Below, piece by piece: positions 16,277 to 25,079 of a stretch of 64,000 bases of DNA. The position numbers and the translations under genes were made by a program. Under the pieces are notes generated by a model that saw only the letters and a list, made by a program, of their open reading frames with translations, was not told the origin of the DNA and searched no databases. The stretch is from Chitinophagales bacterium (GTDB lineage Bacteria; Bacteroidota; Bacteroidia; Chitinophagales; Saprospiraceae). Each line of letters starts with the position of its first letter. Position 1 is the stretch's first letter. The DNA lies in assembly GCA_013299105.1 (NCBI GenBank), contig JAAFJY010000038.1, positions 1-64,000 of the forward strand, read 5' to 3'.

Positions 16277-17062
16277 CTACTTTGCTCCAAAGTTTACGTT
16301 CTGCAAAATGGAGAGGTGGAAAATGTTGTTTTTCGCATTAGGGGCCGTTTTTGTATGTAAATACTGGTTCATGTAGCCAAGTTCGTAACGGGTATGCTTG
16401 CTCGTCCATACTCCCAGGGCTAAAAGCAAACGGTTTTGGTCAAAAAAATGGGGATTGATTTCCTCAGCACCAAAATTGAGGAACACTTCATCTTGGAGCG
16501 CAAAGTAAAGGATGTTCTTTTTTTCCAAATCAGACAAGTTAAAGACTGTACGATTGAAATATCGGAACCGGTTGCCGTAAAAATCATTCAAGCGATTGAT
16601 CTGGTTGTTTTCTGACACCAAGTGTCCCACAAAACGTTGTTCGAGGCGAAAGCGCTCAGTCATGGTAATGCGCTCGTTCAAAGTATGGTTGACTAGCAAT
16701 TGCTCCCAGAGGCGATTCTCTGGAACGTAAGCATTCAATCCTTTGTTGTAGGAATGAATATCCGCAAAACCCAGCGTAATACTTGTATTTTTGCCCGGGT
16801 AATATTGCAAACCCGAACGCAGCAAAGTCTGGTTGGCTCTGGCAGCCTCACCATCCATGCGAAATTGCATATCAAGGTGCATGCCCCATTTTGGGGTGAA
16901 CTTGTATTGCCCAAAGTAAGTAAACCAATTGCCTTGATTGACTGCTGTTTTCTGGGCAGCCAGATTGCTGGTGTTGAAAAAAAATAAAACCAGCAAAAAT
17001 AAGGGCATAAGAATAGTACCCGCGCTACGGAAGCACAGCAGGAAATGCTTTTGAGATGCCAT
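16277..17062 (-). CDS. DUF2490-family outer-membrane protein
   Basis: This 261-aa exported protein has a signal peptide (hydrophobic segment 14-36, cleavage near LAAQ) followed by alternating amphipathic strands. Examples are WGMHLDMQFRM, YYPGKNTSITLGFADIHSYN and TRYELGYMNQYLH, typical of DUF2490 beta-barrels. Its role is not known for the family. Placed between two SulP genes, it could be the outer-membrane passage for the anion they carry, which is an inference. Start ATG at 17062, 71 bp after the upstream SulP stop, with a fragment of the palindromic repeat in the gap. Confidence 0.82.
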   Translation of the reverse strand: MASQKHFLLCFRSAGTILMPLFLLVLFFFNTSNLAAQKTAVNQGNWFTYFGQYKFTPKWGMHLDMQFRMDGEAARANQTLLRSGLQYYPGKNTSITLGFADIHSYNKGLNAYVPENRLWEQLLVNHTLNERITMTERFRLEQRFVGHLVSENNQINRLNDFYGNRFRYFNRTVFNLSDLEKKNILYFALQDEVFLNFGAEEINPHFFDQNRLLLALGVWTSKHTRYELGYMNQYLHTKTAPNAKNNIFHLSILQNVNFGAK

Positions 17063-17096
17063 ATGTGAATGGTTAACAGGTCTGAATCAGCCTGGT

Positions 17097-17140
17097 GAGG
17101 GAGCGTAAAAAAACAAGTACATTAGATTTGGGTTTACTTC
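17097..17140 (+). repeat. Fragment of the palindromic MITE-like element
   Basis: GAGGGAGCGTAAAAAAACAA followed by TTTGGGTTTA matches the first ~42 bp of the ~140-bp element. The rest is absent, and the fragment runs into the end of the SulP gene. Confidence 0.6.
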
Positions 17141-18723
17141 GATTTCTTAAGCGCGGCAAACGGGTGATCTGATACGGGTTTGTGGTTGACCAAAGCTTCC
17201 ATTATCATTTTACCCCCGCTCTGTTGGAACTCTCTCTGTAAATGGTGAAGGTTTTCCATCACCGTGTGGTCTACATAATAAGTGTTGTTGGCGTCGATCA
17301 CCACTTGAGCTTCTTTGGGTAGTTTTTCCAAGGTCTTCTTGATCCCCAAATAATTGCTAAAAACACCTGCACCATTGATTTTCAGTAGGTATTGTCCATT
17401 TTCATATTTCATCTCGGTATCAGCCCGGAACAGGTTCTTCAGTGGCACACCATTGATCAATTCGATTGCCAACTTCAGTGCAATTCCTGCACCAATGCCG
17501 ATGAGCAAGTCAGTAGCAAGGGTAACGATGATCGTGACCATAAAAATGGCCAATTGCTCCCTACCAATGTGCCACATATGGGCAAATTCTTTGGGATTGG
17601 CCAGGCGAAACCCTACATAGATCAACATTGCTGCCAGCGAGGCCATTGGGATCATTTTGATAATGGGGGTAAGGGCTAAAACAAAAATCAATAAAAAGAC
17701 CCCATGAAAAAAGTTGGCCCAGCGGCTCTGACCACCGTTGTTGATATTGGCCGAGCTACGCGCTACTTCCGAGATCATCGGCAAACCGCCCAATAACCCC
17801 GATGCCATGTTGCCAAGCCCAACGGCAAATAAGTCTTTGCTCAGGTTACTTTTATTTTGTTTTGGATCCAGAATATCAATAGCCTTACCTGTTAACAGAG
17901 ACTCAAGGGAACCAATCAGTGCAAACATCAGCAGGTATTTCAGAAAAATGGGCAGTAAGTCACCTGTCATGCCCGCAAAACTGACGTTGAAGCCCAAGGC
18001 AAAATCCCCAGGGTTCACCAATGGTTTTACATCCGCATATTGTGCGCCATTCAAGCCCATTACTTGACCAAGGACCACGCCAACGATCAGTACAATCAGG
18101 GCCGGTGGGATTTTTTTAACGATCGGGTTGTTGATCTTAGGCATTCCAAAGAGGATAACCAGACTGATCAAACCAATGATCGCAATGGGTACGGTGGGAT
18201 GAGACAAACTATGCGGAACAAGCGCCAGCAATTCCAGTGGCTCTTTCCCTTTGGTCAGGGCTGGATTTACGCCCAGTGCCCAGTGAATTTGCTTGGACAT
18301 GATGATGATACCAATGGCCGCCAACATACCGTGCACCGCTGATAGAGGGAAAAAGTCAGAGAGTTTGGCCACTTTTAGCAAACCCAAAACAACTTGGATC
18401 GCGCCAGCAACCAAAACCACACCCAAGGCAAGCTTCCAACCCAATTCGTTGTTTCCACGGCCTAGTTCTTCAACCGCACCCGCTACAATAACTATAAGGC
18501 CAGCAGCCGGACCTTTGATGGTCAATTCAGAACCTGCTAATGGGGCAACCAACATGCCGCCAATAATTGCAGTAAGCACACCCATGATTGGCGGGAAGTT
18601 GCTGGCACCAGCGATACCTAAACACAATGGCAAGGCGATCAATGAAACCAAAAAACCAGAAAGTAAGTCTTTTGTCCAGTTTGTGCGGAAGCTTCCTATT
18701 TGTTTGCTTTGTTGACTTTCCAT
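17134..18723 (-). CDS. SulP-family anion transporter (second)
   Basis: This 529-aa paralogue of the SulP protein at 14364-15932 shares the N-terminal region ALPLCLGIAGASNFPP and SELTIKGPAAGLIVIVAG. About 12 membrane segments precede a C-terminal STAS domain (about 440-520, with VVIDANNTYYVDHTVMENL). The frame is open 87 codons further upstream, but those residues lack family character; MESQQSKQIG at the ATG 18723 is the natural start. It is the first minus-strand gene of the carbon island and diverges from dabA across a 580-bp AT-rich spacer. Substrate bicarbonate is inferred from context; sulfate cannot be excluded. Confidence 0.9.
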   Translation of the reverse strand: MESQQSKQIGSFRTNWTKDLLSGFLVSLIALPLCLGIAGASNFPPIMGVLTAIIGGMLVAPLAGSELTIKGPAAGLIVIVAGAVEELGRGNNELGWKLALGVVLVAGAIQVVLGLLKVAKLSDFFPLSAVHGMLAAIGIIIMSKQIHWALGVNPALTKGKEPLELLALVPHSLSHPTVPIAIIGLISLVILFGMPKINNPIVKKIPPALIVLIVGVVLGQVMGLNGAQYADVKPLVNPGDFALGFNVSFAGMTGDLLPIFLKYLLMFALIGSLESLLTGKAIDILDPKQNKSNLSKDLFAVGLGNMASGLLGGLPMISEVARSSANINNGGQSRWANFFHGVFLLIFVLALTPIIKMIPMASLAAMLIYVGFRLANPKEFAHMWHIGREQLAIFMVTIIVTLATDLLIGIGAGIALKLAIELINGVPLKNLFRADTEMKYENGQYLLKINGAGVFSNYLGIKKTLEKLPKEAQVVIDANNTYYVDHTVMENLHHLQREFQQSGGKMIMEALVNHKPVSDHPFAALKKSK

Positions 18724-19303
18724 GTTGATTAAAAATTTTGGATGAAGCAAGCGAAAGCAATTACAAGTTGTACTTTTGCGCAATTGTCTTTCGATGCCAC
18801 AAAGTTGAAGGGACTTGATAAATACTGTTTTGGCAATCTGCCCGCTTGAACCACGATTCTGTCCGGTTGAGGAGCACACCTTGAATAGGAAGTTTTTAGC
18901 AACGGCACTAAAGGGTTGAAAAAATTTACATAAAAAATTGATTGTCAATATTTTAAATAAATAAAACACGTAAATATTAATCAAAATCGAAGCCCCCTTA
19001 AATTTTCAAGAAAAATGGATTCAATTTTTGTCCGCTTTAGGTTTAAAAATGCCCGTTTCAATTTGAGCAAGGAGAAAAACAAAGTTGCCCTCTCGCTCCT
19101 ACTATTGGTCAAAAAAAACAAATAATTATCTCATTTACATAGATTAACAATTGATAAAACAATCAAAATCATTAAGAAAAAATTACCTTTCTCGATATTT
19201 TTATCCTACTTTCTGAATTAGGAGCTCGTAGTTAAAATCCGTAAATTTGTAGTGATTTTCTCAAAAAGCAAGTCACACCCGCAGCAATCTCAATTCCACT
19301 AAA
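18724..19303. promoter_or_regulatory. Divergent control region between SulP and DabA
   Basis: This 580-bp non-coding spacer lies between two divergent transcription units and is AT-rich, especially from about 18920 to 19200. It must hold both promoters. No strong palindrome or known operator stands out. A TAnnTTTG-type box is listed separately. Confidence 0.5.
19242..19249 (+). promoter_or_regulatory. Possible -7 box for dabAB
   Basis: TAAATTTG fits the Bacteroidota -7 consensus TAnnTTTG and lies 55 bp before the dabA start. No convincing TTG -33 element is seen at the usual spacing, so the call rests on the -7 match alone. Confidence 0.35.
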
Positions 19304-21904
19304 ATGCTGCTAATTTCTTTCTCCATGCGTGATTCAAATACTGATATACCATTCAATGGCGTACAACCAAACCATCCTTTTCTGGATGAACACATCGCCC
19401 CATTGAATCGCCAACGCGCTTTTGACGAGCACAAGGTTTTGCATGATCTCAAGCATTACCTTCCTGCCCAAGCCCCACTCAAAGACTTCATCCACCACAA
19501 TACCTTGCATGCTTTTCAAAGTAAGCCTTTCTTTGAAGGCTTGAACACTGCCTCTGAAATCTTTGGTTACAAGGTGCAATTGTCACTTGAAGAGTATCGT
19601 CAACTTTTCCAAGACAAACGCATCCGTGAAGATATGCTGCGCAAAGTAGTGATGGACCGTAAAGGCCCGGTTCTCAGCCCACTTTGGTTGAACAAATTGC
19701 TGAACGAGCCCCTTCCCAAAAAGCGCTCACCCCGCATTGGCATCCTGCGTTCACATTGGAAAAGGCAATTCAAAATTGACATGGACTCCTTGGTACACCC
19801 AACCCTGTTTCGGGTTTTAGGTGCTTACCTGGACCAAGGCATCTCGATGTGGAATTTCCCAGTTGGCGAAATGGGTTTTCTGGCAGCCATGCGAGAAATG
19901 GACATCAACAGCTATTTCAGCCTCCTCCAATCCAAAAGAGCGCGTAAGTTGTTGCGAGACAGTAAGCACTGCAGCATTGCCAATTTGCTCGAAATCCTGG
20001 TTTTTGACGAAAGCTTATACGAGCAATACTTGTTTGATCAACAATTTGCTCACCAGGGTTGGTCTGGTATGGTCTCTACGGTAGAAGACCAACCTGAAAC
20101 CATGATCGATCGCAAGAAGATTTCGCTACACGATGTGATCATTTTTGAGCTGTTATTGGAAATTGATGCCTTGGATACCCATTTTGGAGAAATTTGGTCC
20201 CCTCTCGGTCCAAAATTGAAAGCCAAACCAAGGGAATTATTTGCACCAGTACAGCAAAGTGACTTGCAAGAAGTACTGGAAATCTGGCAGGAGGTCTTTG
20301 AATGGAGCTACTACGACCAGGTATTGGCAGGGATTCAAATGAGCAAAAGCAAGCCCCCCAAAACAGATGAAAAAAGTTTGCAAGCCATGTTTTGTATTGA
20401 TGACCGGGAATGTTCACTGCGTCGCTACATCGAAAAACTGGACCCGCAAGCAGAGACCTTCGGCACCCCTGGTTTCTTTGGCGTAGAATTCTATTTCCAG
20501 CCGGAACATGCCAAATATTTGACCAAACTCTGTCCAGCACCAGTAACGCCTAAATTCCTAATCAAAGAACAAGGTGGCCAAGGCAAGGAGCAAAACGACA
20601 TCCACTTCAACAAAGGCACTTCTACGCTTTTAAGGGGTTGGCTGGCGTCCCAAACGCTGGGTTTCTGGGCAGCAATTCGACTGATTGGCAACATCTTCCG
20701 CCCTCAAATGAGCGCGACGATGGCTTCTTCCTTCCGTCAGATGGATCACCAATCGCAGCTCAGTATTGTAAATGAAAGCCCCGAACGCCACGAACACGGC
20801 CTGCAAGTAGGTTTTCAAATCAGCGAAATGGCCGATAGGGTTGAAGGGTTACTCAAAAGCATAGGCTTGGTGCATAATTTTGCACCAATCGTATATGTAG
20901 TTGGCCACGGCTCAAGCAGTGTCAATAATCCTCACTATTCGGCTTACGATTGTGGCGCTTGTTCAGGTCGGCCAGGTTCGGTCAATGCAAGGGTAATTTG
21001 CTTCATGGCCAACCATCCTGAAGTAAGGACCTTACTGCGAAAAAGAGGCATCGACATTCCCATCACTACCCAATTCATGGGTGGCCTGCACGATACTACC
21101 CGCGATGAGATTCAGTTTTTTGATGAAAAAGAATTGGCACCTATCAATCTCAACCACCACCAGCACAACCTTTCGGTATTCCAACAAGCCTTAGACCTCA
21201 ACGCCAAGGAACGCTCCCGTCGCTTTGAGTCGATCAACACCAATCAGCGCGAGGACAAGATTCACGAGCAAATCAAAATCCGTTCAGTTTCCGTCTTTGA
21301 ACCACGCCCCGAACTGAATCACGCGACCAACGCCTTGTGCATCGTGGGTCGCAGGTCTTTGTCGCAGGGTTTGTTCCTGGATCGCCGCTCCTTCCTGAAC
21401 TCTTTTGATTATCGGGTTGACCCAGAGGGCAAGTACCTGTTCAATATCCTCAAAGCAGTGGCTCCAGTGTGTGGCGGGATCAATTTGGAATACTTCTTCT
21501 CCAGGGTTGACAACAACAAGCTAGGGGCTGGCACCAAACTTCCCCACAACGTAATGGGCCTGATTGGTGTAGCCAACGGCATTGATGGCGATTTGCGCCC
21601 AGGTTTGCCCAGTCAAATGATCGAAGTACACGATCCGGTGCGGCTTTTGGTCATTGTCGAACACTATCCGCAAGTAATTTTGAACACCATCCAGCGCGAT
21701 GCCGCCACTTATGAGTGGTTCAAAAACCAGTGGGTGCGCCTAGCTTGTGTTGATCCTCAAACCCGCAGTACCATGATTTTTGATGGTACCCAAGAGCAGT
21801 TTAAGCCATATGAGCCGATTGCGAAAACACTGCAAACCGTTACAGATGTAGTGCCTGTGTTGCAACGCAATCCTGAAAATTTACCAGTTTATCTCATCGC
21901 TTAA
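19304..21904 (+). CDS. dabA: DabA, zinc subunit of the DAB inorganic-carbon transporter (DUF2309/UPF0753)
   Basis: This 866-aa protein belongs to the DabA/MpsB family, which with DabB makes a cation-gradient-driven CO2-to-bicarbonate pump at the inner membrane. The beta-carbonic-anhydrase-like site is complete: C364 and D366 in MFCIDDRECS, H535 in VVGHGSS and C550 in YDCGACSGRPG. The 15-residue H-to-C spacing is as in characterised DabA. Other family stretches are FIHHNTLHAF near residue 65 and TQFMGGLHDTTRDE. Start ATG at 19304; M8 (19325) is an alternative. dabB follows after 9 bp. In autotrophs the pair feeds carbon fixation; in heterotrophs (MpsAB) it supplies bicarbonate for carboxylases. 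Confidence 0.95.
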   Translation: MLLISFSMRDSNTDIPFNGVQPNHPFLDEHIAPLNRQRAFDEHKVLHDLKHYLPAQAPLKDFIHHNTLHAFQSKPFFEGLNTASEIFGYKVQLSLEEYRQLFQDKRIREDMLRKVVMDRKGPVLSPLWLNKLLNEPLPKKRSPRIGILRSHWKRQFKIDMDSLVHPTLFRVLGAYLDQGISMWNFPVGEMGFLAAMREMDINSYFSLLQSKRARKLLRDSKHCSIANLLEILVFDESLYEQYLFDQQFAHQGWSGMVSTVEDQPETMIDRKKISLHDVIIFELLLEIDALDTHFGEIWSPLGPKLKAKPRELFAPVQQSDLQEVLEIWQEVFEWSYYDQVLAGIQMSKSKPPKTDEKSLQAMFCIDDRECSLRRYIEKLDPQAETFGTPGFFGVEFYFQPEHAKYLTKLCPAPVTPKFLIKEQGGQGKEQNDIHFNKGTSTLLRGWLASQTLGFWAAIRLIGNIFRPQMSATMASSFRQMDHQSQLSIVNESPERHEHGLQVGFQISEMADRVEGLLKSIGLVHNFAPIVYVVGHGSSSVNNPHYSAYDCGACSGRPGSVNARVICFMANHPEVRTLLRKRGIDIPITTQFMGGLHDTTRDEIQFFDEKELAPINLNHHQHNLSVFQQALDLNAKERSRRFESINTNQREDKIHEQIKIRSVSVFEPRPELNHATNALCIVGRRSLSQGLFLDRRSFLNSFDYRVDPEGKYLFNILKAVAPVCGGINLEYFFSRVDNNKLGAGTKLPHNVMGLIGVANGIDGDLRPGLPSQMIEVHDPVRLLVIVEHYPQVILNTIQRDAATYEWFKNQWVRLACVDPQTRSTMIFDGTQEQFKPYEPIAKTLQTVTDVVPVLQRNPENLPVYLIA

Positions 21905-21913
21905 TCCCCAGTT

Positions 21914-23785
21914 ATGCTGACTTCAATATTGCCATTTTTTCTCTTGCTGCCACTCTTAGGCTATGTCATTAGCTTATTTATTCCGGCTAAGAATGAGACA
22001 TTTATCTCTAGGTTTGCCTTCGGCACTATGGGTTTGCACCTGTTCAGTAGTCTGGGATTTGTAGGTCTTTGGTTGAGCCGAGGTTTGCCTTCAATCAATT
22101 TGCGCGAATGGTCTTTATACAAAAACCCACATTACGATTTTTTCATTGCTTTTTACTTTGATCACATCAGTGCCGTGTACTTGCTAGTGGGTTCATTTTT
22201 AACCTTTCTGGTCACTTTGTACAGCCGCTATTATTTGCACCGCGAATCGGGTTACAAGCGCTTTTTCAATACCATTTTGTTCTTTTTCCTGGGTTACAAC
22301 CTGGTCATTTTATCCGGAAATTTGGAAACTTTGCTGATTGGTTGGGAAATTCTGGGCTTGTCGTCCTTTTTGTTAATTGCATTTTACCGCGATCGCTACG
22401 TACCTGTTAAAAACGCGGTCAAGGTGTTTTCGATTTATCGCATTGGCGACGTGGGTTTGATCCTAGCCATGTGGATGAGTCACCACTTGTGGCACGCCAA
22501 CATCACTTTCGCCCGTTTGAACAACTACGAGCTAGTCAGCGAACACTTGCAGCGCCATACCTTGATTGGTGTTTTTGTATCACTCATGATTTTAGTTTCT
22601 GCCGCTGCTAAATCGGCTCAATTGCCTTTTTCTTCCTGGCTACCCAGGGCGATGGAAGGCCCTACCCCATCGAGTGCTATCTTTTATGGTTCCTTATCGG
22701 TACACCTTGGGGTGTTTTTAATGCTGCGTACATTCCCGTTTTGGGAACACCAATTGTCGGTTCGTATCATGATTGGGTTGATGGGCTTGACCACCAGTTT
22801 CTTGGCGTCGGGCATCACCAGGGTACAGTCTTCGGTCAAAAGCCAAATTGCTTACGCCTCCATTGCCCAAATTGGCTTGATTTTTGTTGAAATTGCCTTC
22901 GGTTTGAACACCTTGGCCTTGATCCATTTCGCTGGCAATGCTTTCTTGCGTACCTATCAATTGTTGGTTTCTCCATCGGTGGTGAGCTACCTGATCCGCC
23001 AGCAATATTATCACTTTGTACCTCGCGTACCTGCTTTTGAAGGAAAATGGCCCAAGCGCTTCCGTTATACATTTTACACTTTTTGCCTCAAAGAAGGTAA
23101 CCTTGACGCTTTTATGTACCGCTACCTTTGGAATCCATTGAAGTTAGCGGGCAAACAATTCGATTATTTAACGGTTGATCGGGCTTTCTACATTTTCACT
23201 CCAATTTTCGTATTGGGATTTATGGCACAGTATTTTAATGCGCACCTGCCAGAACAGTTCAGCCACTACTTGCCCATTGGATTTTCATTGATTGGGCTCT
23301 TGTTGGTGCTCAAGGCATTTACCGAGCGACGTCGGGTAGAACTGAGCTGGACCCTGGTCATGATGAACCACTGCTGGGTGGCACTGGCCATATCCTTCAA
23401 CGAAAAAGTGACCATGCACCAAATTGGCTTGTACCTGAGTGGCATCTTGCTGGCGGGTTTTGCAGGCATCATCGTGCTGAAACGCTTGCGCAGGCTGGAA
23501 GGTGACATCGACCTCAACCGCTTTCACGGCAATTCTTACATCCATCCGCGCATCGCGCTGTGGTTTTTGCTGTGCAGTTTGGGCTTGTCGGGTTTCCCGA
23601 TTACCCCGGCTTTCATTGGCGAAGACCTTGTATTCAGCCATATCCATGCCAACCAGCTCACCCTCGCCTTCATTACGGCCCTGAGTTTGATCTTGGATGG
23701 CCTGGCGATCATTCGCATCTACGCCCGGGTATTCTTGGGGCCACATGTGAAATCGCAGTACGACATGGCTTATCGCTCATCCTGA
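21914..23785 (+). CDS. dabB: DabB, membrane subunit of the DAB transporter (NuoL-like)
   Basis: This 623-aa polytopic protein belongs to the proton-antiporter (NuoL/MrpA-like) family. Typical signatures are WEILGLSSFLLIAFYRDR with the conserved Glu, AAKSAQLPFSSWLPRAMEGP and TPSSAIFYGSLSVHLGVFL. About 14-16 membrane segments are expected. No other nuo, mrp or mnh gene is present and dabA precedes it by 9 bp, so it is DabB (MpsA) rather than complex I subunit L. It provides the ion-coupled energy for DabA. It is longer than many DabB proteins; the extra length is C-terminal membrane sequence. A strong terminator follows at 23874-23909. Confidence 0.93.
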   Translation: MLTSILPFFLLLPLLGYVISLFIPAKNETFISRFAFGTMGLHLFSSLGFVGLWLSRGLPSINLREWSLYKNPHYDFFIAFYFDHISAVYLLVGSFLTFLVTLYSRYYLHRESGYKRFFNTILFFFLGYNLVILSGNLETLLIGWEILGLSSFLLIAFYRDRYVPVKNAVKVFSIYRIGDVGLILAMWMSHHLWHANITFARLNNYELVSEHLQRHTLIGVFVSLMILVSAAAKSAQLPFSSWLPRAMEGPTPSSAIFYGSLSVHLGVFLMLRTFPFWEHQLSVRIMIGLMGLTTSFLASGITRVQSSVKSQIAYASIAQIGLIFVEIAFGLNTLALIHFAGNAFLRTYQLLVSPSVVSYLIRQQYYHFVPRVPAFEGKWPKRFRYTFYTFCLKEGNLDAFMYRYLWNPLKLAGKQFDYLTVDRAFYIFTPIFVLGFMAQYFNAHLPEQFSHYLPIGFSLIGLLLVLKAFTERRRVELSWTLVMMNHCWVALAISFNEKVTMHQIGLYLSGILLAGFAGIIVLKRLRRLEGDIDLNRFHGNSYIHPRIALWFLLCSLGLSGFPITPAFIGEDLVFSHIHANQLTLAFITALSLILDGLAIIRIYARVFLGPHVKSQYDMAYRSS

Positions 23786-23873
23786 TTTTTGATTGTTTCG
23801 TCTTCATTCATACTAATTTTTTTAGGGTTGGAAAATCCAAGGTGAACTGGGAACGACACTTTGGTTACGCAGG

Positions 23874-23909
23874 TGCTTGGGAGCTTGATCCCAGGCATCT
23901 TTTTTTTGA
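23874..23909 (+). terminator. Intrinsic terminator of dabAB
   Basis: TGCTTGGGA and TCCCAGGCA form a 9-bp stem (one G-T pair) around a 6-base loop, followed by TCTTTTTTTT. It lies 90 bp past the dabB stop. Confidence 0.85.
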
Positions 23910-23994
23910 TGGGTGGGTCAGGAACAAAATAAATGTCTATATACTTGGTGAATGAATGCTTGATTTCGATTGAAGTCTAAAACCATCCCAGTTA

Positions 23995-24215
23995 CCCAAA
24001 CGTGTAACGAAATATCCATTTTCCCCTTGGAATCCCATTAGCGAGCGCGCTTCGCAAGAAGCCAAGAGCTTTGTAGAATTTGGATTCCAAGGGCAGGTCC
24101 TGGCTTCGCAAGAAGCCTAAGGCATCAAAAATCTTAGGCTTCTTGCGAAGCCAGAAGTTGGGAAATGGGGAGGGAATGATCGATGCTACAAATCTTGTGC
24201 TTCTTGCGAAGCTGG
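23995..24215 (-). repeat. Full four-hairpin repeat (copy 3, inverted)
   Basis: Four hairpin cores lie near 24049-24062, 24101-24116, 24137-24152 and 24199-24212. The reverse complement has the same order and spacers as 4815-5040. The central pair is a perfect 22-bp inverted repeat (24099-24120 with 24133-24154). The outer end matches 118-255 down to the ACGAAATATCC segment. Confidence 0.88.
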
Positions 24216-24246
24216 GCATTCGGGATGCTTTAAACCGTAAATTATT

Positions 24247-24307
24247 AATGGCTTATTATTTCGTTCCCAATGCACAAGTTCCTCGAAAACGAAATAATTA
24301 AGCCATT
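24247..24307. repeat. Long inverted repeat (hairpin) of unknown role
   Basis: AATGGCTTATTATTTCGTT (24247-24265) faces AACGAAATAATTAAGCCATT (24288-24307), a ~19-bp stem with a single extra base and a 22-base loop. ACTTTTTTG follows 10 bases later on the plus strand. It could be a terminator-like hairpin or a mobile-element remnant. The stretch 24308-24600 shows nothing recognisable. Confidence 0.6.
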
Positions 24308-24600
24308 AGCAACGTGACTTTTTTGTCTAAACCAGGATTTTCAGAATTGCAGCATTTCTTGCGTGATATTGACCAAACCAGAATTTCAAAGAATTTTTGA
24401 ATTGACCCGCTTCGCGGTCTAGGCCCAGATAATGAAGGCGCGAATTGGTAGGGTTTCACCAGGAACATAGACGGTTGGTTTGTTCTTTGCCTACTAGTGG
24501 CTGAAAAAAATTCACTTTTTTTCAAGCTCTGGGAACTTCCCCGATCAAGTTTTGGTTATTGCTTTTGTATTTGTTATTCAAAACACAAATTCTTCTGCTC

Positions 24601-24717
24601 ATGCAAACTCAAATGATTCAAGTCCATACGCTACGACCCGCTGCCCAGCCGCAGCGACATATTCGTATGCCACGAATTCATTGCATTCAGCATGGTCCTC
24701 AACTTCGCTGCGTATAG
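24601..24717 (+). CDS. Candidate small ORF (38 aa) before an orphan terminator
   Basis: An ATG at 24601 opens a 38-codon frame rich in Gln, Arg, His and Pro (starting MQTQMIQVHT, ending QLRCV). It stops 26 bp before a strong terminator. Nothing similar is known to me and no clear ribosome binding site precedes it. The terminator shows that something is transcribed here on the plus strand; it may be this small protein or an untranslated RNA. Confidence 0.3.
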   Translation: MQTQMIQVHTLRPAAQPQRHIRMPRIHCIQHGPQLRCV

Positions 24718-24742
24718 CGCTCTTCTTACGCAAATGAAGCAG

Positions 24743-24782
24743 AAACCCGCCAGCTTGGATGCATCCACTGGCGGGTTTTTGA
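24743..24782 (+). terminator. Strong intrinsic terminator ahead of the tRNA array
   Basis: AAACCCGCCAG (24743-24753) pairs with CTGGCGGGTTT (24768-24778), and the T-tract GGGTTTTTGATTT follows. The loop holds a palindrome TGGATGCATCCA. No known gene precedes it for almost 1 kb. Confidence 0.85.
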
Positions 24783-24865
24783 TTTTACCCTTTTCAAGAA
24801 CCAATCAGCTGAGACACTGGAAAACAGCTTGTTTTTCAGCTACTTGAGAAGGAGCCCCAAGGCCC

Positions 24866-24898
24866 CTCACTCATAACTCATAATTCATAACTCATAAC
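24866..24898. repeat. Short tandem repeat CATAACTCATAA
   Basis: Three and a half imperfect units of a ~10-bp sequence (ACTCATA, ATTCATA, ACTCATA) lie immediately before the first tRNA. A similar run is seen on the other strand near 36606-36627. Confidence 0.5.
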
Positions 24899-24904
24899 CA
24901 TTCT

Positions 24905-24977
24905 GGTAGCCCTGGTGTAATTGGCAGCATGGCGCTCTGTGAAAGCGAAGGCGAGGGTTCGAATCCCCTGGTTACCC
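24905..24977 (+). tRNA. tRNA-His (GTG), divergent
   Basis: The acceptor GGTAGCC/GGTTACC has seven pairs including one G-T. The anticodon loop is CTGTGAA (anticodon GTG at 24939-24941), and the T loop is TTCGAAT. Oddities: the base before the acceptor is T rather than the G-1 expected of tRNA-His genes, position 8 is C, the D stem pairs only about 3 bp, the anticodon stem has 4 pairs and the T stem has an A-C mismatch. CCA is not encoded. It is the first of six tRNAs. Confidence 0.7.
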
Positions 24978-24987
24978 AAATTCTATT

Positions 24988-25063
24988 TACTCGGTTAGGC
25001 GAATTGGTTAAGCCGTCACGCTGATAACGTGGAGATTGGAGGTTCAAGTCCTTCACTGGGTAC
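24988..25063 (+). tRNA. tRNA-Ile (GAT)
   Basis: The acceptor TACTCGG/CTGGGTA pairs fully with two G-T pairs. The D arm contains GAATTGGTTAAG, the anticodon loop is CTGATAA (GAT at 25023-25025) and the T loop TTCAAGT. This is the most canonical member of the array, though its acceptor differs from the usual G-rich bacterial tRNA-Ile. No encoded CCA. Confidence 0.8.
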
Positions 25064-25079
25064 GATTTTTTAAACTTTT

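Noticed and set aside
21914-23785. NADH dehydrogenase subunit L or Mrp antiporter subunit
   Set aside because: No other nuo or mrp genes nearby; dabA directly precedes it, the standard DabA-DabB order.
24552-24737. 61-codon frame rich in Ser, Thr and Ala before the orphan terminator
   Set aside because: Low-complexity composition and overlap with the better-placed 38-codon frame; evidence does not favour it.
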